The notes beneath the pieces are model-generated. The model saw only the letters and a program-made list of their open reading frames with translations. It was not told the DNA's origin and searched no databases. The position numbers were made by a program, and so were the translations under genes. Of a DNA stretch of 64,000 bases, positions 54,803-64,000 are shown piece by piece. Origin of the DNA: Patiria pectinifera (lineage: Eukaryota; Echinodermata; Asteroidea; Valvatida; Asterinidae); NCBI GenBank assembly GCA_029964075.1, contig CM057138.1, positions 10,968,932 through 11,032,931 of the forward strand, given 5' to 3'. The first letter of the stretch is position 1. Each line of letters begins with the position of its first letter.

Positions 54803-55479
54803 TTAGCAGATAAGCATTACATAAAATAGACCTCTAAATGTCCTTATTTTGAGAAGGATAAGGAAATATAAAAATATAACTTGGCAAGCAAACATAAATC
54901 TATCTAATTTGTTTTGTTTAAAAATACTTTTACAACCTTTTTCAGGAAATATGAACCATAATGAAAGTGCATTTTGGTTATATAATCCTGCTGCATGCAA
55001 TTTATTAATACAAAAAGCAAATGTATATAAAAAAATATGCCACAGCAAAAGTACCGAAATATACATACATGTATGTCTAAAATTTCCAAAGAATATTGCC
55101 ATTTTTGCAGAATTATACAACTTCCAATTTGTTTTCTGATAACATGTGATATAAAAAAAAATAGATCTCTAATTTACAAACGAGTATGAAAATAGATTTT
55201 TTTTTACAATTATTTCTACAGGACTTTTTTGTAACATACGTTTGCTCAGTATGTGTAGAATTCAGCAATATAAATATGCATTTTTGTTACCAGGTTTAAG
55301 GCAAGCAAGAAGTAAACAAAACCTAACTTTAAAACTTAAATTCAAGCAGAATATATTATTTCTACAGCTGCAAAATTTGGCATGCACTTTAAATAAGTGC
55401 TAAGAATAACTTAAAACAGATGTATATCATAACACATGATAACTAAACAAATTTCAAAGTATGACTGTATTAAACTAAT

Positions 55480-55865
55480 GTGGGGTGCTGTGGTCCAATG
55501 GTTACTGTGTTCGACTCGTGTGCTGTGGTGCATGGGTTCAAACCCTGTGGGAACATGGTGCTTGTGCTCTTGAGCAAGGCACTTTACCATTATTGCTTTG
55601 TAGGTCCCGCCTGTTGTGTAATTCACGTTTAAGAACCCAGTAACACTTATCGCAAAGAGAAGGGGTTCGCCCCAGTGTTTCTGGCAGTGGCTGCAATATG
55701 CGCCGCAGCACCTTGTAAACCCTTATAAGGTGCTACATAGTGGGTCTCATATTTCTCATAATATTTTCATTTACCTGCCTCTAATATTAAATAACAGACA
55801 TAATTTCCAGCGCCTTGAGTACCTAATTGTGGGTAGATACCTGCGTTATATAAGACTCCAGTAGT
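55480..55865 (+). mobile_element. tRNA-derived SINE, copy 2
   Basis: Same family as 7976-8390. About 30 bases including the CGTCCTTCGGATGGGACGT block are deleted between attgctt and taggtcccg, and the box B region is shortened. Confidence 0.7.
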
Positions 55866-57219
55866 ACATTTCATTATGCATCCACCTGGGACCTTAAAAG
55901 CCAAAAATACCACCCACATTAAATTACTCTACCCGTGCTCTTCCACAAATTCAACTTGTAGGCTATTCCAACCTAAAACACCGTGTTTTTCTTGGGCGTC
56001 TGCAACCCTCTGAAAAAAGGGATTATATTTAAGGCAAAAACAGAACCCCCTTGCTAGCAGGCTGGTTCCCAGTCCATACATTATTGATACTGACTGTGAG
56101 ACGGGAACCTACCTACCCAGCGAGAATGGAATTATTGTCGGGCTGCGACTAATTAGTAAAGTAATCAAATTCACTATAAATTAAACGTCGGCCAATTTGT
56201 TTTTTGTTTTTTTTGTTAAGATGTCTCAATCAAAAGTGAATAAAATTTGTATTGTCATGTAGAACATTAATTAATTTTTTTGGGATGAAACTCAAAAAGC
56301 GATCACGGGAAATGCAATTTTATTTTAAAAGTAATAAATATACAAATATACATGTACATGTCATAAGAAATACTACAAGAATACAATGTAGATGTCGTGT
56401 GGAACTGTTTAAAAAGTCATACAAATATACAATCAGAAGACAAGTCTTAGTACTTATCAAATATTAACACCAGTCATTTGCTCTTCAGGGCTTCAAAATA
56501 CAGATATTATGCAAATCAAAAGAACAAAACTGTTTTTGGCCAAGGCCAAGATTTGAAGACTTTTTCCCTCAAAATGAATTTTCAATTCACATGCAATATG
56601 TTATTTCTATTTCTTCTTTTTTTTCCATCTATTGCATCTCTATGCACACCAGAGGTCCACCTAATTTGGGCAAAAAAAAAAAAAATAGTCAAGCTCTGGT
56701 CAAACCAAAATTCTGAATTCATGCAGCAATTTGTTTTTTAAATTTTCTTCTTTTTTTTTTGGCTGTTTTTTAAATTTTTTATTACAGACAGGGTGAATAC
56801 TATTTTTTTTGTGCGTTACGGACGGGCTGCAAATTATTCCAAATTTCAAAAGTACCGGTAACTACTCCATAACAAAACATGGGCAATTTGTTTCATTCGA
56901 CTTCTCATTCAAAGGTGAATACCTTGTCACTGCTAGAAAAAACTAGCATTTACAAACAAAATCTACATGTACATGTCTTTTTTTGGGAGGTGAACTTCAG
57001 AAAAATAGCATGGGGCAACAGGAACTTCAAAACGATCAATGAAAGACCTTACATGATGTGGATTGGCAAGAATTTTTTTTCTCTTTAGCAGATTTGAATA
57101 ATCTTCAGAGGCACAAAACAAAATCTTGTTAAGATCACATCAGGCCGTCAGAAGTTCTTGGATTTGAATATGTTAGGTCAGTCCAGTCAGAAAGCAGTTT
57201 GCAGTAGTTGTATTCACTA

Positions 57220-57770
57220 TTAAAGGTACAGTCCAGCATTTGTAATTTGTGCATTTTGTAAGTTTGAAGCAACAAAAGTGCTCAAAATCTAAAGAAGGGC
57301 ACTGAACAACTAACCTGATGAAGTTTCAGCTCAGCTTCAGCTGTATAATCCGAGAGAAACAGTATTCTATGATCTCAATTTCAAATCAAAAGTTGCTGAA
57401 TCATGTTTTGAATTGGGCCTGAATTTCAGCGTCCGAGACACGTTCTCACTGAGCCGATTGCAGCTACGCGATGTCGGGCACCGATCTGATGAATTACAGC
57501 AACTGCACGCGCGTGTGTGTCACGTCAACGCTTGCGCGTGCTTCGCTGAATAAAAAAACAAATACTAACGGAAATTTCCAATGGTGCTTCTAAAGACGCA
57601 CCGTTGGAAAGGCCCTCATTTGTTGATTTCTTCAAAATGACAGCTTGCCAGAAAGAATAATTTCATGGGGAGTTTAATCCCCTTATTATCTTCCAACCAA
57701 GTATGTTTTTCAACAATAATTTCGCCAGTCATTTTTTAGGATAGCTGCAAATGATGGACTCTAGCTTTAA
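57220..57770. mobile_element. TTAA-flanked MITE, copy 3, abutting the gene B stop codon
   Basis: Same family. Its right terminal TTAA (57767-57770) contains the complement of the gene B TAA stop, so the element begins inside the last exon. Confidence 0.75.
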
Positions 57771-58176
57771 ATGAGATAAACGATGTCATCCCTTTCATCA
57801 TCTGCCATGTTATTATTGACCGCATCCAACTCCCCTGTCATGCCTGTACTCTCTTCCTTGTTCACGTTGAACTCCGTTTCCACAGCCCTCTTCAACAGCT
57901 TCCAGAATTCATCTGTCTGCCCTTGATGACTGGTTCCGGTCGGCCACGGGATGAACGAGACGGTATCCAGAAGATTGCGCATGCTGTGGCACAGCTCCTC
58001 ATGGCGGATATCACGGAACATCAGCGGGATGATGAAGTTAGTCTGGTTCCGCAGCATCTCGTCCACGGCGCACAAGAACTCGAAGTAGCACCACTCGCTG
58101 GCCATGAAGTCCGGGGACAAGACCAGGAGCGTCTTGCGGCAGCTGCCGACGGCAGCCATGATGTTGTCAACAATTT
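57767..58176 (-). CDS. Gene B last exon (TIR C-terminal part and tail)
   Basis: Acceptor cattttcag, then 135 codons and TAA. It contains REIVDNIM, SCRKTLLVLSPDFMASEWC (the S-x-W-C beta-D/alpha-C region), IIPLMFRDI and the box 3 FW in DEFWKLLKRAV. About 30 acidic residues follow the TIR. Typical IL-1R/Toll TIR features are complete. The TAA at 57769-57767 is part of the TTAA end of a MITE (57220-57770), so the present C-terminus may be set by that insertion. Confidence 0.9.
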
Positions 58177-61100
58177 CTGAAAATGAACACACAAAATGAG
58201 TGTTAGCGGTACATACGATCAGTTGCAGTTCCTTTTGTGTGAAGCAAAGTTAATAGTTCAAAATCTTAAGGCAAAGGATTGTGGAGGCCCGGTGTGGCAC
58301 ATGTGGCCCCCACAAATTTCCAGTGCCCCCTTCCCCCTCCCCGAGGTGTATTATTACCCTATCAAAAAAAAGGAAATTTGCATCGAGGCCATGCTTGGGT
58401 GGATTCGATACTCCAACAAAACTGGTGTCTGCTGCTCGTTTCAATAACTTACATGTATCAATTTCGAGAGTGTGAGTGACATGCACAAGAGGGAGTTACC
58501 AACTCAGAAACAGATGGTCACTAAAATAGCCTTTTGAGGAATCTCACGTGACGTCACAGGTCAGTGGTCACTCACACACCAGCCATATATTGGACGTCTA
58601 TTAAATAAGCCGCCATAGACCCCGGTGATAAATAAGCCCACTTCCGAAATTCTGAGGAAAAATACTCACAACTCTAAAAGGTGTTTGAGTCACATATCAA
58701 ATTAAAGCTTATTTCATCATCTTTCATGTCCTCAATGTTCACATTTGGGGGGGGGGGTAACTAATGACTTTTGGGAGAAAAATCGGATATTGACAGTGAC
58801 AAAAACTGCAGAACATGCATGCACATTACCCACAATGCAATGTTCTGTATGATTGATCAAGCATGCTAGACTTCCAAAATGGCAGATCTTGTTTCGTTCA
58901 CGGGACGTCTTGTGGATGTAAATCCTCAATTACGCTGGAAATCACAGACTGTAAGACTTAATCCAATATATACGGTAGCTGTCTAATGTTAATTTCAGCT
59001 TGGGCTTTTGACCCTGCACATCCTACAGTTAGTGCCAAACTCGTACATGTATGAGGTATATTTGTTAGTACGAAAGCGCCAACCTCGTACATGTACGAGG
59101 TAATGTTCGTGATTAAAATCACCAAACCTCGTACATGTGCGAGGTAGAGTAAACATGTTATCAAAAGGGGGCGCTCTCACTCTTTCTAACGGTACCATTT
59201 TCATGCATGTACGACCTGTATTTATTTTTTGATTCGAGTTCTTGCGAGAGGGCGCAGCACTAAAACTCGTATATTTGGCAAAAAGTGCGGAATTCCCCTG
59301 TGTGCAGGACAGTGTTTCAGGGTGTATCACTATGTACGTGACTACTATTGACTTTCCAATATACCAAGGATATACCAGAGAGCAACAACAACAAATTTAG
59401 TGAGTAAAACTTATTTCCTTTTTTTTTTTACAGAATTTTGAACAATTAACAGAAACGCTCGAAGTTGGGCACTTAAGGGTTAAACTTGTCAAATTTCGCG
59501 GGCACTGAAAGAGTTAATATTCCCAACCATAGTCAGAAATGTCAAAGGCATAATCAGACTGGTTCCTTTTTTAATTACCTCTCCCGGGTAGGAAGTTCTG
59601 ATAATGCACACAGACATCACAGCCCCACTCCTTGAGCTTGGGTACCAGACAATGAATCACAAACTCTTCCTCGTCTCCACCGCCTTTGTAGGCCACAAAG
59701 ACGTCATGTGACTTGCCCTCTGTTCAGTGAAGTCAATTAAAAGTCAGACAATTTATGATTTTATATACATGTAGTAGGCTTTATTATCAAAGTGCAATTC
59801 AATAAAGGACATGCAATGAACTGAAAGTGTGCGTTTTAACCAAATTGAGGTTTGCTGTGTCAAATACTCCCCGGGCAAATATTCTTTTTACATTACTGTC
59901 CATCGGCCATTTTCCTGAAAAAAAAAAAAACTCTGCGAAAAAAAATCACCCAAATCAGTCTGACTAACTAGTGCAGACCACATTTCACTGATGAATTAGA
60001 GACATGCTTTCTTTGTTAATGGGAGGAATTGACACTATGAACATCTTCATCCCTTAAAACTTTGTTGAAGAGCCATTTTCCCTTGAATTTACCATAAACT
60101 AAATTTTCACGGATTTTTCAGCATATTAAGGGGAATTAGGAGACCATGAAAACACGCTTGGGAAAGTCTTCTGTTTACCCACGGAGATTAATAGACACAG
60201 TGCACCATTATGTACAACCAATGATAATCCATTAAAAAAACGTGAAAATACCCTTACAGGATTAGTCCTTTAAGCCCCCAGGAAAACATTCGTGAAACAT
60301 CTCTTAAAGATTCATTTCAAGGAGAAGTGGACTTTTAAAGGGAATGTACATTTGCTTCTGCTGCAATTTTCAGATATACGTAAATGGATTTGGAGGATTA
60401 GTATGTTATAGCAAATATTGTTACAATGACTTGTTGAACACGTTTTGGGTTCGTATATGCTGGGAAAACCAAGAAAACCAATCATATTCTTGTAGTCCGG
60501 TTCCCTGACCCCACTTAAGATGAAACGGAGCAATTTATAGCCTTTTGGGAATTGTAAGCTCAGAGAATCAGTCTAGCAGGGTTGTAGTCTTCCCAGGTGT
60601 GTAATCAATTGCAAAGAAAATGCAGACAAACTAAATATAAAAAGTAGGAGCACTTTTTGAGAAAAAAAAGCCAGTTTTCTCCAACGCTGATCAGAAGACC
60701 AACGTTGGAAAAAATATACTTTTTCTTGAAAATGTCAGCACACCAGGAGCCACAACTTTTAAGGATGCTTTAGACTGTCATTCCCTAACAATCCAGTAAG
60801 ATATTTCGTGATAACTTGATTATTCCATTTTTTGATGTTTGCGAATGTTGTATCTTCCCTTTAACAACAATTTAAGGGATGAGATGGGTACGTGTAGGAG
60901 GGGGATGCTACTTTGTCACTTTACAAACAGTTTTGGAAAAAGTACAAAATAAATACCTATGGCAATGACTGAAATGGAATTTACTTTTTCCCATTTTCTC
61001 GTACCTGTGGATAAAGCAGTATAAATATATGCCTCCAATGGCAACTTGAATTTGCCAAGGGCGGATCCAGAACACAATTTTTTTGGGGGGGGGCCAAAAA

Positions 61101-62529
61101 AATTTGGTCCCCCAAAAAAGTGGGCCAAAAAAATTACGGCGTGGGGTTCGGTCCGAAAATGTTTTGGATTCTAGATGCTCTGTGGTGCGATCTGAGGCAA
61201 TTTCTGACCACTTTAACCAATTTTTTTTGAGGAAAAGATGGTGGTGTACTCATTGCCTGCCTTTATTGCGATGTCACATAAAAAAATAATAAAAATTGGT
61301 TTCGGTTGGGGGGGGGGGGGCCATGGCCCCCTTTGGACCCCCCCCCCCTGGATCCGCCCTTGGAATTTGCTCCTTTTTATTTTATTATTTGGGTTTTTTT
61401 TACCTTGATTTGATTTCTTTTTGTTCTTAAAGAAGAGGTCCTGTATCTTGCCGCGGTGTCGGTAGATGAGTATGGGCATGAGTACCATGAGAATAGCAAG
61501 GACTGACAGGGCTGATATCATGATGACCCAGGGAACCTCCACGTCATCATCAGGGTCATCTGGAATGCAGAGAACAGCTATCATTCACTTTTGAATGAGA
61601 CAACAAACAAACGAAATTGGCCTATGTTTAGTCATGGAATAATTACATGTACTTCACAAATTATTTGTTGCCAAACAATAGTTCAGCTCACACAGGGCAG
61701 ACTGGTTCCCATCCCCTATCATGATTAAACAATTTAGGGACTGGCCTGGGAGCCTGTCTACTTGCAGGGCGGATCTGTTAAGATAAAACAGAAACCAAAA
61801 TATAGGACTTTTTTTCAGAGAGTTGCAGATGCCCATTGTAGAAACATTAACATTTTCTTTAAAAGTAAAACATAAATGTGGGAACTTTGAAGAAAACAAA
61901 ACACAATTTGTTGGAGTACATCTTTACAGACCAGTTGTGAACACACATTTTATGTGACCTACTGAGGCAAAATGAGGAATGTCCCCCCAAACCTTGTTAT
62001 GAGTAACCGACGCCTGAAGTCAGATATTAGAAAAATCATGTCAAAATCGTTTATTGATTGTTGGTATTTTTGAGTAGCCAAGGTATCCAAGATTCACACC
62101 AACAAAAGTGGAAAAGCTAACGAATGTTTTTCACTGCCGTTGACGGCGCAATGCATGTCTTTTTTTCCAAAGCCGTGTTTCTCGAAATGAAGTTAACGGA
62201 ACTTGGCAGGACACTGCTGAAGTTCCTGTGACACATTTTGGAATAAATTAAGCTACAGAAATAAATTTGCTATCATTGGAAAGCCAACGATTTGCGCTTT
62301 AATACGATGTACATAACATGAAAAGTCAAAGATGGGGGTTATTCCTCATTATGTTATGGCAGGTCACATTTCCTGCCTGCCACTTTTTGACAAGAAACTA
62401 AAGAGGGCGCTGTGCATACCAAAGACTTTGATGACTGCTTTACTGTTGTTGGTGCCATACTCATTTGTTGCAGAGCAGGTGAGGGTGGCCATGTTGTGAG
62501 CTGGGTCCAGAGCTGGTACTCGCACTGAC
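57767..62529 (-). CDS. Gene B: tandem paralog of gene A, last four exons (Ig4 half, membrane helix, TIR), 5' end outside window
   Basis: Exons in transcript order: 62529-62420, 61559-61404, 59719-59579 and 58176-57767, all with AG/GT borders and conserved phases. The first three are near-identical to gene A exons 12-14. The last supplies the remaining TIR domain and the stop. Upstream Ig, EGF and signal exons are expected beyond 64000. By eye the three shared exons differ at about seven synonymous codons and one amino acid (Ala to Leu in the membrane helix), so both genes look constrained. The stop codon sits exactly in the terminal TTAA of a MITE. Confidence 0.85.
58177..58808. other. Gene B last intron, non-duplicated part
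   Basis: No feature recognised; a poly-G run is at 58747-58756. The segmental duplication begins at about 58809. Confidence 0.45.
59037..59145. repeat. Three spaced palindromes in gene B intron
   Basis: Counterpart of 217-321, with the same three ACATGTAC-centred palindromes and spacing; the third copy differs by a base from gene A. Confidence 0.65.
59579..59719 (-). CDS. Gene B exon (TIR box 1 and box 2)
   Basis: 141 nt, same protein as gene A exon 14 (DVFVAYK ... NFLPGR), with two synonymous differences seen. Confidence 0.9.
60338..60870. mobile_element. AAAGGGAA-ended MITE, copy 2 (empty for the nested MITE)
   Basis: Begins TTAAAGGGAATG and ends TTCCCTTTAA. Provides the empty site ccctaacaatcc for the element nested in copy 1. 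Lies in the gene B intron between the TIR and membrane exons, in sequence without a counterpart in gene A. Confidence 0.65.
61056..61362. mobile_element. hAT-like MITE, right duplication copy only
   Basis: 307 bp with inverted ends CAAGGGCGGATCCAG and flanking 8-base duplication GAATTTGC (61048-61055 and 61363-61370). The left duplication copy (near 1310) lacks it. Eight-base duplication and CA-start ends fit the hAT superfamily. Confidence 0.8.
61404..61559 (-). CDS. Gene B exon (membrane helix)
   Basis: 156 nt copy of gene A exon 13, with MVLMP in place of MVAMP in the helix and other changes synonymous. A 307-bp hAT-like MITE sits 41 bases beyond the donor. Confidence 0.9.
62420..62529 (-). 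CDS. Gene B exon (Ig4, second half)
   Basis: 110 nt with the same phase and borders as gene A exon 12. Encodes the same Ig F-strand (LTCSATNEYG). Confidence 0.85.
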
Positions 62530-62819
62530 CTAGGACCGGAGCAGCAAAGTATGAAAAACAAAAACATTAAAAAAATGAAGGGAAACAATAATCCACAATT
62601 TACTTAGCCTCGGTCAAGGCGTTCAACGATAGTGTCCGATGATCAATGGTCGGCCGCTAACATTAACAGTAGCTTCGTGCTATGAACTCACATACTGCAC
62701 AAAGCGCGAACAGTAACCTATCACGCGGCTAGAAAATCAGTTGGTGCTGGTTGAACACCTTGGCACAACATTGACGTTGGCCTATCTTTTATTCTTTATT
62801 TTGTCGCTGGATTTAGATC

Positions 62820-63470
62820 CAGTCATGATGATGATGATGTTCGTCCTCTGCGAGCGAACATGACCACGACTTCGTCACTGTTAGTTGGTGTTGTAAGTCC
62901 GGAGATTGCTAAACTAGCCAATCCGTGCATGGAGGAGGTGTCGGCAGTGGGGGCACTGAAGAGAAGGGGGCTGGCTAGCCGGCACGTTGCTCTGCTGAGT
63001 CTTTTAACGCCTGACGTTTCAGCATGGCCTCATCGATCCTGTGATCTTTGTAGGTTGACAATCCAGCGTTGACCTGGCTGCGCCAGGAGCTGCAGTGGTT
63101 GGCAGTATCTTCCCTGTTATCGGGGCTTATGTCACAGCTCTTGAGAGAAACCATCAGGGTGTCTTGGAAGCGCATTCTCTGTCTACACCTCGCCCCCAAC
63201 CCCTGTGAGCACTTTCCCTCCTTCAGTTCACCATAGAGCAGCCTCTTTGGTAGGCACTCATCAGACGTCCCAAGTGCCCCGTCCATCTGAGTTGGGCCCT
63301 CTTGAGAAGTGTTGAAATGCTTGTCATTTAAGCCATCTGCAGAACCTTCGTGTCAGAGATCCTGTCCTGCCATTTGATGCCAAGCAGTCTCCTGAGGCAT
63401 GTGAAAGGAGTTCAGCTGGTCTGCGGACTCCAAACTTGTTGAAGAATGTAGCTACACTATGAGCTGTTTA
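62820..63470 (-). mobile_element. Non-LTR retrotransposon ORF2 relic, right duplicate
   Basis: Right-hand copy of the 3370-4010 relic. The minus strand reads LPKRLLYGELKEGKCSQG with frameshifts. Non-functional. Confidence 0.65.
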
Positions 63471-63493
63471 CATGAGACAGCATTTTTAGAGTT

Positions 63494-63928
63494 ATAAGAT
63501 TTGAGGCTTTGCATGGTGGGGTTTCGGTATCGTTTCGGTTTGCGGTAAAACAATGTGGTAATAACTACTGCTTAGAAGATATTAGTTCTGAAAAGAACTT
63601 GTCCTGCTTATTATCAACTTTGTTAAGTAGGTTTTTTTTGTTCTGTTAAGAACAGTCCTGCTGTAAGTTCTAAACGAACTTGTCTTTGGTCTCAATGTTT
63701 CGACTAGCCTGCTCTAGTCATCGTCAGGAGACTGAAGATAGTTGGAGATACTACTCCTTAAGTAGGGTTGGGAGTGCTTGCTGGGCATGCCCTGCTCGCT
63801 CGGGTGTGTCAGTTGGCTGTGAGCCTTGGGCATTGTGTTGAGGGATGCCTGCTGAGCGTCCTGCTCGCTCAGGTGTGTCAGTTGGCTGTGAGCCACGAGT
63901 GTTGCAACTTGGAATAACTGAATGCCAG
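63494..63928 (-). mobile_element. Penelope-like retroelement fragment with hammerhead-like motif
   Basis: 435 bp flanked by an 8-base duplication TTAGAGTT (63486-63493 and 63929-63936); the left duplication copy shows the empty site at 4054-4061. The minus strand carries a short open tail with a repeated AHSQLTH-SEQ unit ending SPDDD, then directly a hammerhead-ribozyme-like motif at 63732-63689. An ORF end followed by such a motif is typical of Penelope-like elements. Confidence 0.6.
63689..63732 (-). ncRNA. Hammerhead ribozyme-like motif
   Basis: Minus strand, 5' to 3': stem I arm GTCTC, core CTGACGA, one extra T, stem II GACTAG / loop AGCAGG / CTAGTC, core GAAAC, short ATT, stem I arm GAGAC. 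Core matches CUGANGA and GAAA. Stem III is only the minimal A-C/A-U remnant, as in Penelope and retrozyme hammerheads that act as dimers; AT in place of the usual GT and the extra T may weaken it. Confidence 0.6.
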
Positions 63929-64000
63929 TTAGAGTTGACGCACGATTCCGAAGTTTGTCAAAGTTATTTTCAAAATGACAGGTGGAGGTGATTGAATGAG

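Larger units (their letters stand above)
53660..57219. other. Intergenic DNA before gene B
   Basis: AT-rich, no gene recognised apart from the listed MITE and SINE. Poly-T and poly-A runs near 54510, 56680 and 56750. Confidence 0.5.
58809..64000. repeat. Segmental duplication, right copy
   Basis: Same order and orientation as 1-4140, about 58.8 kb away, so the receptor genes form a tandem array. Introns have diverged visibly more than exons. Confidence 0.9.

Overview
The window is invertebrate animal DNA: introns with GT/AG borders, long gene-poor introns, many MITE, SINE and LINE relics, and very frequent ACATGTAC motifs. It most resembles an invertebrate deuterostome (echinoderm, hemichordate or amphioxus type); the species cannot be fixed from the sequence alone.

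Host genes. Two paralogous receptor genes lie in tandem on the minus strand. Gene A starts with a signal peptide at 29872 and runs leftwards through 14 in-frame coding exons to 744. Its last exon lies beyond the left edge. In order it encodes a signal peptide, an unassigned N-terminal region, one EGF/laminin-like module, four Ig domains, one membrane helix and the start of a TIR domain. Gene B enters from the right edge, and its last four exons (62529 to 57767) give half an Ig domain, the membrane helix and a complete TIR domain with stop codon. The flanking DNA (1-4.1 kb and 58.8-64 kb) is one segmental duplication. The two copies differ by datable insertions: a LINE tail on the left, and a hAT-type MITE and a Penelope-like fragment with a hammerhead-like motif on the right.

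Polinton. Between the paralogs, 34022-51218 is a complete Polinton/Maverick (polintovirus-like) element of about 17.2 kb, with roughly 295-bp terminal inverted repeats and an ACTTG target duplication. It carries protein-primed DNA polymerase B, a retroviral-type integrase, major and minor capsid candidates, an A32-type packaging ATPase, several conserved Polinton proteins of unknown role, and a small TFIIB-like protein. Polymerase, integrase, ATPase and two virion genes are broken by frameshifts, several in homopolymer runs. The main capsid candidate and the TFIIB-like gene are intact. A 72-bp tandem array, an apparently spliced gene and two long hairpins occupy the left end.

Non-coding structure. 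The introns hold TTAA-, TAA/TTA-, TA-, 8-bp and 9-bp-flanked non-autonomous transposons, an 888-bp fold-back element, tRNA-derived SINEs and degenerate minisatellites. A strict 20-bp-period array of TTC-N4-GAA palindromes lies just upstream of gene A's signal-peptide exon. All calls come from reading the sequence; no database search was possible.
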